This document shows, piece by piece, positions 1-12,700 of a DNA stretch of 64,000 bases (its first letter is position 1; every line of letters starts with the position of its first letter). The notes beneath the pieces were generated by a model. That model was not told the origin of the DNA. It did no database searches and saw only the letters and a program-made list of their open reading frames with translations. Origin of the DNA: Hoplostethus atlanticus (lineage: Eukaryota > Chordata > Actinopteri > Trachichthyiformes > Trachichthyidae); contig JAXDDX010000001.1 of NCBI GenBank assembly GCA_034670405.1, positions 4,940,501 through 5,004,500 on the forward strand. Reading direction: 5' to 3'. Made by a program: the position numbers and the translations under genes.

Positions 1-59
1 GAACATGGTAAATTTACATTTGAACTGCTCTTTAGAAGCAGGATCAGGACAGCTATGGT

Positions 60-1121
60 CTATTCAGGCAGTATGCACAGAGGAGTAACAGTAGTCAGGC
101 CTTGCCCCACTGTCCTTCGTTTTCGTTGAGAGAACAACGAGGATAAATCCAAGCCTGGACACTGAGAAAGCAGCACAGCAAAGGTGCCATGAAACTCCCT
201 CCTGAACTGGCGGCCCATGAAGCAGCTGAACAGAGGGTTAATACAGGTGTTGAGGCTGCAGAGGCACATCTCCACGGTAAAGGCCACGTCTGTGGGCTGC
301 CAGGAAGCAGGGCTGTCCGGGTAGATTGCCCGCATCATGATGGCAGCGTTTCGGGTTATGTGGTACGGCAGGTAGAGCAGGGCAAACAGGATCAACACTG
401 CGCTCAGCACCCGGGTGAGACGCCGCTGCTTGCAGTGCGGCTGGGGCTGGGGGCGGCAGGTGCGGCGGCGCAGCTCCCGGACGCTGCGCAGGCAGCAGTA
501 GCAGATGAAAACCAGGGGGAACAGGAAGCCGGCGATGGAGCAGAAAACGGAATAGGGAAGGCTCTCCTCGGTCCCTTTCAGCAGTATGTATAGGGTACAG
601 ACGGTGCGGTTGCTTACAGGACATGACTGGATCAGAGTCATATTGGCAACAGGTATGCTGAGGACCAGTGTAAACGCCCAGACTGCCACACACAGTAGGC
701 AGGTCTGCCGACGGCCCAGTAGGGCCAGGGAGCGCAGCGGATGCACAATGGCGATGTAGCGGTCCACACTAATGCAGGTAACAAAGAATATGCTGAGGTA
801 AAAGTAGTTGTGGTAGAGCAGCCTTACAGCCGTGCATAAGGGCAGACCTAAACTCCAGTAGAGCTTGTCCAGATGGTACTGGATGAGGAAAGGCAGGGCC
901 AGCAGCCAGGAGGTGTCAGCCAGGGTCAGGTTGAAGAGGAGGACCGTGCTGCGGGTCCAGCGCTTGAGGCGGCGAGAGAAGATCCAGAGGGAGAACAGGT
1001 TGAGGGGCAGCCCCAAGATCAACACCACCAAGAAGAAGGCTGGCATCAAGTAGAGCTGCACCACCAGTATACCTTCCTGGCCCGGGCTGCCCAGGTCGCA
1101 GAAGGGTTTCTCTGGAGGCTG
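60..1121 (-). CDS. P2Y/succinate/oxoglutarate-type class A GPCR, terminal coding exon
   Basis: Seven-transmembrane class A receptor for a small extracellular ligand at the plasma membrane; the ligand cannot be told. Visible marks, in order: TM1 'GLPLNLFSLWIF', TM2 'LFNLTLADTSWLLALPF', Cys before TM3 pairing with a Cys in the second loop ('CPVSNRTVC'), the TM3 end 'SVDRYIAIVHPL' (DRY box), the TM6 motif 'YLPYHITRN' typical of P2Y-like receptors, and 'NTCINPLFSCF' in place of NPxxY in TM7. The tail is Ser/Arg-rich and ends in a TAG at 60-62. No ATG lies between the upstream in-frame stop (near 1152) and a Met only at the edge of TM1 (1042-1044). A pyrimidine-rich AG just before 1121 looks like a splice acceptor, so the start codon is probably in an upstream exon that I could not place. 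Family is sure; the paralogue (P2RY, OXGR1 or SUCNR1-like) is not. Confidence 0.8.
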   Translation of the reverse strand, partial: QPPEKPFCDLGSPGQEGILVVQLYLMPAFFLVVLILGLPLNLFSLWIFSRRLKRWTRSTVLLFNLTLADTSWLLALPFLIQYHLDKLYWSLGLPLCTAVRLLYHNYFYLSIFFVTCISVDRYIAIVHPLRSLALLGRRQTCLLCVAVWAFTLVLSIPVANMTLIQSCPVSNRTVCTLYILLKGTEESLPYSVFCSIAGFLFPLVFICYCCLRSVRELRRRTCRPQPQPHCKQRRLTRVLSAVLILFALLYLPYHITRNAAIMMRAIYPDSPASWQPTDVAFTVEMCLCSLNTCINPLFSCFMGRQFRREFHGTFAVLLSQCPGLDLSSLFSQRKRRTVGQGLTTVTPLCILPE

Positions 1122-3710
1122 TAGTGAGAGATCAGCAGTGAGTTGTCTGTTTCAAGATCATCAACCTGTAGCTTCTCTGTCGCTCCAAAACAGATTGCTT
1201 CAGTTTGACTGAAACAAAGCTTCATTTCAATTGTACACTGTAACTGGTTGGACGTCAACACACATAAAACGCATGATTGATATTATTTGCCTTTCCGAAG
1301 CTAACCTCTCAACCACACATGTAAACAATTGACTGAGTATTTTTTTATTGTTCCAAAAAATCTCGTTTGTCTTGCAAGAAGAAAATGTTTTAAAATCTGA
1401 AATAAAGCTTACTCAGTGAACCTCTCTAACCTACCTGAACTTGAGTGTTGCCCATGTCTTTGTTACAGTGGCTTAGCTGTGTGCCAAGTGAAACAACTAT
1501 GCCAGCAGCATATTTTGGTACAAAGCACACCCACCAGTGTGAACAAACACTGAATAACTATGTGCGCTCTCTCAGGCCATCTGTTATGTGAACAGTGACT
1601 TACATCTACTCAGCAAAGGAGCTGTGATAAGTAAAATATTTCATACTGGTGCTCCTTTTCCAACACTGGATAGCCTATTTACTGTTGATCCAAACATATC
1701 CAACAAACACACTTAATTTTATCTGGTACTTTATTCTGAATGAACACATTTAGATACAGGGCAGTGTATAAAATGATGGGGAAAAAATGAAACAAAACAT
1801 GTACAGTAAACAGCTTTAGGCTCTTTCTTAGGTATGGTAAAGATATAAAATAAATAGCAACACTGAAGCATAACAAAAGACAGAAAAAAATAAAGGCAAT
1901 AAGAAAAAGTACAGAATTTCAAGGAGATGTACAAAGAAAATCACAACTGAAGTAGTTGTAGTATTAAGGCATCAACAGGCGTTCGTTTAGTACAGGGCAC
2001 AGAAAGGCAAACTGGATCTGTCCAACAAAGCTCACCTGGTTGTGTAGTCACACCTATGTGCATCTCTTACCAACATAACAATTATCTGCCTGAGATCGAA
2101 GCATAGCCAGTCAGCTATTTTGAGGATTTAAATAAGAGAGACTTCTTACATATTTCTATGTAGGTAATAAACTTGAAAATGTCCTTCATATAATTTCAAA
2201 ACAGAACCACTGGTCTACAGATTTCACCATTAAACACGTTTCAACGTCTTTTCTCCCAACTTTTCTCCCAATGTAAGCTCAATATAAACAGGAAATCAGA
2301 GCAGGGAACCATTTCTCACATACAGTATATGATTACATCTGCAGTACAACCTTTGTTCCATTTAAATTAACACAATTACAATGAACACGATAACAATATT
2401 ATCACCTTCCTGCTTCAGAACACTGATTATATGTAGTGCCATGACAGCAATTAGACTGACATATTTATGTCTTGGTAGTTATGTTTCATTAAGTGCTTTG
2501 TGCAAAATAAAAAAAAGAATGTGTACCTTTCCTTCTCTACACAGACAAGCTTGAGAACTAAGCGACGGCTGATGTGCTTTGTGTGATGGAGCAAACATAC
2601 CCCAGTAGGTGGGGGCAGGCTTTCATTAGTGCCAACGTGTTGGTAAACAGAGGCACATTAAAAAGGGATCCCTTCACTCTCTCAGGGCTTTAGGCTCTCA
2701 TCTCCAGGAACAGGACTCACTGTCAACAGTCAACATGCACCAGCTGCTGCCCACTCACAGGCCCAAGCCATGAGTGCTGAAATACATATTGCTGAGTTCA
2801 CTGCTGCAGAATAACTGGCCATGGCAGGGCAAACCAAAACTTCAGACGATCTCCCCTTATGGAACACGAAAACACGAATGAGCAAAAAATAAATGATTTT
2901 GAAATGTGGTGATTTTTCTTCATAGAACGCGTCTTCACACGTCACCAGAGATTGGCCGTAGGAAACAAATAGCATCGTCACTGAATCATAGTAAAAGACT
3001 GAACGCAAAAGAGCTAACAAAATGTTTTGGTAAATTTGTGATACTAGCGACTGCTCACAATTGTTGCACACATACAATTGGTCTAAAAAAAATAATTAAC
3101 TTATGTGACACCAGAACCCTTGATACAACTGTATGAGAAATAGTATGAGAAATACTCAAAGCCTAAAATGAACATACTTCATTTTCCAAATTATATTAGT
3201 TGTCATTTAGATGAAATGTAGAACCAAGGATGAGTGTGTAATATATTAAGGCATTTAGTCTTTGGTTAGTTATAGTGGCACTTCAAATAAATAGTCCAGA
3301 GCAAGTTGCCTGATACAGTGTTACATAGCATTTCCGGCCACTTTTGATTATCCTCACTATCACAATTACAACATAGAGAGTGAAAGGTCATAATTATGAG
3401 AGATTTAAATTCAAGTGCATGGTGACTACAGCCACGGCATGCATGTAGATTCAACAGTCTCACCATGTTTTTTATATCTGTACATTCCCACGTTTGAGCA
3501 GAATAGTAGAGGAGGGATGATTGTGAATTGAGGAAGTCCATACCTCTTTAATGGAACTTGTGTCCCTATATTGCAAATGTAGGCACTACAGCAAAGTAAT
3601 GGTCGGTATCATAATACACAGGCAGGGTAGTGTCAAGGTAATCTTCGTCACCATGTCCTCCCATGTCCAACTGATATTACAGTGGCGCTCTGGGAGGAGA
3701 AGGACACGGG
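1122..3710. other. Intergenic region and probable ano5 3' UTR
   Basis: AT-rich sequence without a recognisable gene. The part next to 3711 should be the 3' untranslated region of ano5. A minus-strand AATAAA (TTTATT on the plus strand at 1730-1735) is one possible poly(A) signal and would give a UTR of about 2 kb; another lies at 1344-1349. The 5' exon of the GPCR to the left may also lie here. The short open frames have no protein character. Confidence 0.5.
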
Positions 3711-6700
3711 CTAGAGACACTCAGACAGCACCTCATGTTGGGGTAAGGACGGGTAGATCATGGGCATGCAGGTGCAGTCGCTGTGGTCGTTATGGCTGAG
3801 TTGGATCTTTAGTTTCTCCACCTCATAGTTGTGGAGATACTCTTGGACCAGGTAGCGCTCTCTCTTGAGTCGAGCCTTCACCTCAGATGGGACATCAGGA
3901 ATCATCCAGGCCACAAAGAACTTGACCATGAACACAACATGCTATGGAGGAAGAACACACAACAGGTTGGATGCAAACCAGTCTCTGTACTGTAAACTAG
4001 ACCAGCTAAACTAAAACGACCAGAAGAACTAACTCTGCATGGATTTATCACAGACTGTGGATGATGTGTGTGTGGGAGAGAGGAGTTACTATAAATGTAA
4101 CAAATGACTACTGTCCAAAGTATGAATTTGAGGTTCAACCAAGAAGTGTTGTTGGTGGTGGTGGAAATGCTGAGGCCCTGATTTACCTCCATGATAATGA
4201 TGAAAGCCAGCTTGGCAGCCAAGATGTGCCAGAACTGCATAGTGTGGGAGTATTGCTTCTCATGGCCTGGGGGGTAGCGGTAGTCACGATACCTACAAAG
4301 AACAAATATATCACAACTTTATATTCTGCCTTTAGGCTTTATATCCTTCTATCCTTCTCACAGACCACACTGTCTATAGGCACATGGTAGGGTAGACACA
4401 TTTGCAAGGGTTCCTGGGTTCCTGCGGATTTTTAAGGTTGGTGAAATTTGGTGAAAAGGACTCAAAGTCAGTATCTTTTGGGTATCGTAGGCCTCATGTT
4501 TTACTCAGGATCTTGCTAAGTCAAGAAATCATGGTGAAAAAAATCAAGTACTTTTAAGGCTGTGTATTCATTTTTAAAAAAAACCTTAAGGCCTTATTTT
4601 GTTTTTCTCAAATCCAGAAACTTTCAAGGATTTCCAAGGCCCGTGGGACGCCCGGCATTTCTCATATGGACACACAAACAGACCCCTACAACCCTATACA
4701 AAAACACACACCTGCAGGTAGTGATGGAGCTGTCAAACCAGGAAGGGTTCTCCCCATCCTCAGGCCTGTTGGCCTCAGGGATCGCAGTGATATTGAACAC
4801 TGACAGGCTGTTGTTTATGTAGCCTTCCATGGTGAATCCACCATCCGGCTGGTAGGCGTACATGTACACGAGTCGAGGGATCATATCAGAGGTGAAGGCC
4901 ACAATGAAAGCCTAAAATTAAAGAAAAGAAAGGGTGGGAGGGAAACACAAAGATACAATTACAATCAAATTCTAGCATTATGGGCCTGACATGGATCAAG
5001 CCAAGCGCTAAAGACTGTCCACAAAGTATCAAGAGTCAAGTCTAGCTTTTGCATTATTGAGTGGTAGAGAGACCTAATCAACCACTCACATTGGTGACGA
5101 CGGAGAGGACGGCCACCCCATTGAGGATTTCCTCCCAGGCTCCGATGCTGTGGGCCTTGGCTGCCACAGGCCGTCTGAACTGAGTGGTGAACTTCCAGGC
5201 ATCCACTCTAACCTCTATAATGTTGTTGAAGAGTGCCAGCAGGGGCGCCAGCGGGAAGGAGGCGACGAACAACGTGATGAAACCAAACTGGATCACTGTG
5301 AGGCAGAGAGATATGGGTGAGATACAGTAAGAGGGAAACGCTACCCTCTGTAGGATCTCAAGGGACACTGCAATACAAAGTTGTGGTAGTCACAGTCTGT
5401 CCGTCTGTCTATCTAGTATGTAGGTATGGAAGCTGTATTTAAAGCAAAACAAACCCTTAATTTGATGGAGTCTTTCAAAGTAAAAATTAGAAGGCCAAAA
5501 ATATTAACTTTACAGAGATGAAGTAGAGGTAACAACAGTATCTGTTCACTGCAGCAGATAGGATAGCTTATATGTACTTGTTATTCTGATCACCCTATAA
5601 CATTCCCTAGTTATGTTTAAAACTGAAATTGCATGAACTGGATTGTTATGCCCCTTGTAGTTTGTTACAGATGTCCTTAAATTCAACTAAGATGGTCTTG
5701 ACTACAGCCTTGCTTTCAAGTATCTATCTCTCCAAATCAATGTATGTAGTGAACTGTGTGTGTTTACCCATCTCCAGGTACTCGTGGAAGAGGCCTAGCT
5801 GGCCCATGTCCTGCAGGTCATGGTCCTGCTCCCAGCGGCTGTACAGACTCTCTGGATGGTTTCGGGCCTTCCTGCTGCCCCACCAGTTCATCAGCCACCT
5901 GTAGGCATTCAGCAGAGGGATTTCACATGATGTAACGCACCTTCTGGCAGCCATATTGGAGGCCCTCAGCTTTTGGGCAACCGCGTCTGTGAACAGCCGA
6001 TTGTGTTTCTAAACGTACTAATTGTTACTTTCTGTGCTGTTTTTGATGAGAACCGATCATTTTGCCACTAATAAATCTGATAATCTGAGTGATTTTGTGT
6101 TTAGATAATGTTAGCGTGTTAGCTAGCTGTGGAAGAGTTTCTTGTATCTTGTGATTCTATGTACCCTTAGATTCTAGTTAGTACGACATAATGAACTGTT
6201 TAGATGCCTTGTGTAACTTAGATCATGTGTGCATGTTTCATTGCTTTAGGCCTGTCCCGTGCCCTCCTTCCATGCACCTTCTTAGAAGCACTTTCACACA
6301 GAACAGATTGTTCAGACTAAACTATTAGCATGTACTTGTAGATGTTTAGAAACTAGCCCCTTTGTTATTCCTTTCCTTATAATCTCTGCTCATATCTACA
6401 TATCCTACCTTGTGCGTGTACCTCTCTCCTGAGCGCTCAGTTTTTTGTGTTAATAAATATACTCAAGTAATTCATGACTCGAATACTCTTTGTCAATATC
6501 TGAATTTATTCAACACTAGCAAATCATAGTATCTGGTTAGCTAACACTGTCTTGAAAACACATGATGGGAGATTTGTGCAATTGGAGACCAACTGCAAAG
6601 CCTCTATATAGTGTATGAGGAAGATGTGGAGGGTGGGTACTCACGGGACCAGAGCCTCCTGGATGTTACCCCACACCTGTTTACCAGTCATCACTATCAC

Positions 6701-9700
6701 CAGCTGGGTGGTCAGCTCAATCAGACAGCCACCAGGGTCACACTGAACAGACAGAGACAAAGAGAGAAACACAACCTTAACTCAGGCTCTAAGTAGAGTT
6801 ACCGGGCTTAATCTAGTATATTGTTATGTAGTAAGATATGGTACCTCCTCATTCCTCAGTTTGCTCCATTTGCCAAACATGTAAGCGTAATCTCCAGGAT
6901 AGCCAACAAACTTGCCCTTAAAGAAAGCCACGTAGAAACAGGAGGAGTAGTAGTTGACAAACTGGAAGAGGAACATCTTCACTGTCAATTTGTTCTCATA
7001 TTCCAGGTGAGTCTTGGGGATTTCTGTCACATAAAGAGAGTCAATAAAGCATATAGTTTCAAAGCATAGACTGAAATATGTAGATACACACATAGATATT
7101 TAGAAATCTCTGTAAATGCTGGGATATGCTTTCTCTCTCTCTCACCCATGTCAGTGATCCAAATAGCCACCCTCTCATACATGAGGTTGAGGATCATGAT
7201 GATGACAAAGTTGATGCAGGAGGCCGTGACAGAGGTGGCCAGCTGTGGCGTGATTAGGGAGCCCACCACCTGCAGGTTGTTGGTGGGACTGTCCTTCATG
7301 ATGCTGGCGAAGGCTGCATACACCGCCAGGCGGTATGCTATCACCCCAATGATGCAGGCAATGATCAATGACATCTTCAGGACAGACAACAGTAGGGACA
7401 CATGAAAGATGGCTACATGGCAAAGCACATCACAAGACGAATGTACAGTGAAAATACCACATCTGCTGCAAACGCAAACACAAACAGACACGGGTATGGA
7501 TTAAACAAGCTTAATTATTGCCAACATACAGGAAACACAAAAAATAAGTCTCATGCTTGCAGAATTCACACATGCCCCATGAGCAGAAATCTAATATGAT
7601 CTGCCAATTATTCTCTTTCACATCTAAACTGTGATATTTTTAGAGGTTATATAGACCCAAGTATGCAGTATTACTAATAAGAATGTTCTGTGCTAAATAA
7701 TCATATAAAAGGGTTTGTTGATCATGATGATGTAAATTCTGGTTAAATGATAGTAGTGATGATGATGAAGAGCAGGATGGAAAAGAGAAAAGCTAGAGAG
7801 TGGAGATGAAGATGAAGGTGTATCAAAGACACTATGCTCACCCAGAATAGGACGGTGGCTCCAGACAGGCATGTGCGAGCACACTTGCTTGTTATGGGTA
7901 AGTAAGGCTCCATTTCCTACACAGTAACCAAGCAAAGCACAGATAAGGGAGTCAGTGACCCTGGTTATATCCTGAAAAGGCTCTGAACGGAGAGGTTCCC
8001 TTAATTACGACTGGCTTCAGACAAGAGGTAGAGCTAGGAAGGCCAATCAGAGCAATTTGCTAGATGATGCATGGGACTCAGATTGAAATGCCCCCACACA
8101 GTCTCCTGGTGAAGCCATGCTCTTGCAATAAACTCTTCAAGATACTAATCCACCAGGCAAAATGCTGCAGGTACAGATGGAACCTCGTGCCTCTGAGTCT
8201 TTCCAGAAATGTCTATGTTATCCACACAAGCTTGAACACATCAAATCCTCTTCCTCAGCAAACTGGCATTCCATGTTAAGTGCCACCCTTACCCACAGCA
8301 CCACGGTGGCCCAGCACAGTAACACTTTCCCCACTAGATCAGCTGCAGTCCTCTCAAGAACCCACTCCATCTCCTACAGACAGGTGGGGTGTGGTGGAGG
8401 GTCAGGGCAAAGTTAGAGCCCGCTGTCTATTCATATCATAAGTCTACGTCTATCATTGCACTGAAACTTTTTCAGTGACAATTATTTTGAGTTGATTGGA
8501 GAGTTGTTTGTTCACTCATAGAGCTGATATGGCTCTGGGCCGGCTGTTCAAAACTATCTAACTGATGGTATGGGCTTCTATAAACACTGCCATGTTGATT
8601 TTTAAATTACTCTTAAAGCTAATTTACACCGTGTACCCATTAATGCACCCAATGCATTAGTGTACCCAATGGACTACTTTATCAAAAACAAGTGGGCTGG
8701 TTTCACAAACCTAGACAAAGAGTGTTCACTCAAAACAGCTGTTTAGTCCAGGAGATGTATCCAACATCCAGAGGCATGTAGTACTTCAAATCTTTAGTGT
8801 AACAATTACAGTTCCTACCATATATCTTCCTACATTAAAGAGGCTACAGAGACTTCTAGTGTTATACATTAGAAAGCCATGAGCACACAAACACCTGAGT
8901 AATGCGGTTCAGCCTGCGGTTGGTGCACTTGGTCTCATACTCTGGCCGAAGCTGCAGCTGCTGCTGCTCTTCCTCAAAGTCGACTAGATCCCACTCATAC
9001 GCCAGACGGGCCTGCCGCCGCTTCCAGAACTCCAGGAACAGGGTCACTGCAGAGGCATACAACATGTTACAGCAGTCATGGTAAAAGCATGGTAAAGAAT
9101 ATGGTAGAGTATGATGGTAAACTGATGACTTTGTTTAATATGAGTTATAAAGTCTGTTATAACCTTTTGTTGTAGGTTTGGTGACTTAACATTCTCTTTT
9201 ATTTATTTTTAAAGCACTGACTGGTAAGCTGCCACTATACCTGTCCTCACTTTTGAATTTTAGAGACATAGAACACCATACTAGACTACAATCACATATA
9301 AGGCTGAACGTACCGCGGTGTAACACCAATGCAGGAAAGTCTGCCTTTAGCTTTTATGCACCTGAGAAGTGGAACAGGCTGCAGGACTCCCTAAAGCTGG
9401 ACCAACTTGTCTCTCTGGAGAGGTTCAAGGTTCTGGTCGAAGGTGTGCTCCATGTCGACTGTACATGTTTCTCATAGTACATGTTTTTCATAGTCTTGTC
9501 TTTTATTCTTGGATCTTGTGACTTTGTTTTGTGATTTTATCTTGTTTTGTTGTAACATAGTTCTATTTTGTATGTGTTACATTGTAATCAGGGCGGCATT
9601 GTAAAAGAGAGCTCGCTCTCAATTGTCTTCCCTGAATAAATAAAGGTTTCAATTCAATTCAATTCAATTCAATTCAATTCAATTCAATTCAATTCAATCA

Positions 9701-12700
9701 GACTGGGTAGCTTAGTGAAAATACCCAGTAAAGTTACTTAGTTTATTGCACCTTATCAAGAACTCCTTGTCTGATCTCATCATATTGGTATGGTATATGG
9801 TATGTGTTTGTGGTTTTACTGTTTTTTCATTATGTCCATTTAATGTGTTTTTATTGTAAACCGTCCTGCAAAACCCATTTTCCCTTTTGGGAAAGAAAAG
9901 TTTAAATTGAATTGAACTGAAATTGAAGGGAGTCCTCAGAGTCCTCAGAGTGTGCAAGTATGAAAGTTTGGTGTGGACAGTCTTGTATTTTTCTTAAAGA
10001 TGGAGGGAATAGCAGCACTTTAAAATCAATGGTTGCCAGCTGACCATATATTGCAGGGTTTAGTAGCTCCCACTAGGTGGTGCTCTGGATTAGAAAATAC
10101 AAAATCCATGTAATAGACATTTTTACTCACCCCAAATCCCCATGAATATGGCAAAGAACACCGTTCCAACATTGTCAAATAGGTGTGATTGCTGAAAGAG
10201 GAATATATTGAATAATACTGAAAAAGCCATTGCAGACATTTAGTAGAAATCATCCTATTAATGCCATGTGCCAAGGTGTCTTACCCATGATGAGTTGCAT
10301 GTTGAGTTGAGTTTCCAGTAGCCACATTTCTTGTCACACAGTGGGCACATGACAATTCTGCCTCCGATGTCCTCACTACATATTTCTTTACTAAAGGGGG
10401 AAAAGGGGATTTTTCATGAAAATATCAATGAAATGAGTGACATACTGATAATATGAAGGCAGCTTAACATCAGAAGATGTTTCATTACAAATATGAAGGC
10501 ATATGAAAGACCTACAAAACAGGCTTAACATTGGGTTAAAATCTAGCATAGCATTCTTGGCAAGACTCACCTCCACTCGTTATCATTGTAGGTGAGTAGT
10601 CCATAGATGAAACAGATGACTCCTACTACTGCAGCAAAGAACAGCATCTCAGTGTAGAAGCCCAGCCACGCAAAATAAACACCTATTTTCTCTCCATAAT
10701 ACTTCCTGTTTGAGGCAAAAACAACACAATTCTTAGTGTAAATTCTTCTGCCAGGTTGATGTGTAAATGTGTGATTTGTTTTGAGGTCCTACCTTATAAG
10801 GTTGAGGGGCTGTTCCTTGAAGAAACACAAGAATCTGGCCCAGTATTTGTAGAGGCTGTATCTGTCACTTTCGCAGTTAGGATCCCTTGATCTTGTCCAG
10901 TATCTGGACTGCACACACAGAGAGGACACAATTTGTCACTGCATTCACTGCATTATTTTGATGTGATTCATCCTTGCCATGCTATGCCCTCAGACAGGAT
11001 ATTACTGTTTGAAGCCACAGAGTGCACATTCCATTGCGGACCCCATGGCCTGGTGACAAAGGAGCGGTGTATTCCAAAAGGTTTGCTAAAAGAGCCTTAC
11101 ATCGTGCAGAGGGAAGGCAGAAGTGTAGGTGCCATTGTTGAGTAACCTCTTGATTCCCTTTTTGTCTTTATCCCCACATTCCTCCTTGTAGTATGGAATG
11201 CGGGCCAGGATGTAATAGACCTGGGCAGAGAGAGGAACGGGAGGATGCAATATCTTAATGTTTAGAAGCAGAAAACATTGAGAGCAGTTTTGAAACACGT
11301 TTTTACATCACATGGGATGTAACCTTTTTGCATTTATTAGCAGTTAAATAAGTGAAATAAGTTTCCTTACTATCCTGTTGCGGGTAGAGGCAGGGAAGAA
11401 CGTCTCTTTGTCATCGATAAGGAAGAAGTCGGACTTGCTCTTGTTGAAGGGGGCTGTAAAGTAGTCTGGCTCGGGGTGCATAACCTGGTCAGGCAGACGA
11501 AACGGGGTGGAGAGCCAGTTCATGGGCATCTCTTCGTTGTTGGGGATGTCGATGGCCTTGAAGGGCACCTTGATCTTCAGCACATCTGCGTAGGTGGCCA
11601 GGACCTCCCATGGAGCGTGGATCTTGAGGAAATATGTCTTTCCATCATCCGACTCCTGAGTGAGAGTGAGGAAAGTGGGTGAGAGAGTACATTAAAACAA
11701 TATGCTTATGGTCATGATTAAGGTGCTTATCACAGTTTCTATCTAAAGCCAATTTCATCATCTTCTGTCTACAAGGGATATAAAGAGGAACTGTAGCATT
11801 CCTTTTTTGCTGTGTCTTGAAGATGCTTCTGCTCTGATTCACTGTTTTAACAGTAAAAACTGCCAGTTATTTTTTTCTTTGTGAAAACAAGAAGTGTTTC
11901 AAAACAGCCTGGAAACAGATATCTCATTGCAGGCCATTGCATTCCCTATTACAATTAGACATAATCAGATCAAAAACCAGGGGCCTCTTACCGATTTATC
12001 TTCTGTCTCCAGCTCCAGGCCTGCTCTCTCTAGATTGGCCTCATACTCCCTTCTCCGCTCCTGTGAAAAAGGAAAAGGAAAATAAGATCTAGCCATCAGG
12101 ATATATTGATGAGTTTAATTTGCCTATGATAAATTCAAACTCACTTGATATGGCCGACATTTATTGCATAACATATTTGGATGACACACATAGGAATATG
12201 GCCTCCTGTTTGCTGTTCGTCATACATTGTGGAAAGAATGAGTAAGTTCCTGACCATGCCAGGGGTATGGGTGTTGACTCACTGACAAGGCTGTTTCAGA
12301 GAGTGATGTGTGAGTGATATGTGTCTGCGCTGACAAACACAGCAGGCAGGCCTCATAGCCATGGAGCAGTGACATCCAGGTGTGAAGACTAACAGCCTGG
12401 TATCAAACACCGGGCCATTCAGCACGCCACAGTTGACTTATGCTCAGTATGAAATACTAGAGAGCTACACAAATAAAGCCGATTTACCTGAGAAGGTAGA
12501 GCCACAAGAGGTCGATATCAATGTAGAAGTGACAATACCTTGAGAGGTTTATGGCACAAGCTGAGAATAACAGTTTATCTAACATTATCAGCGTTTGTGG
12601 TATTCAGGGTATGCTGTCTCACATGAGCTATGCTGATAGCCTGAAAGTACCAGCTGTCTTATTGCTTAAATCAAGTACAGTGCAAGTGCAAAGTGGAAAC

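Noticed and set aside
189-593. Long plus-strand open frame of 134 codons over the GPCR
   Set aside because: It is the antisense shadow of the receptor exon and has no protein character of its own.
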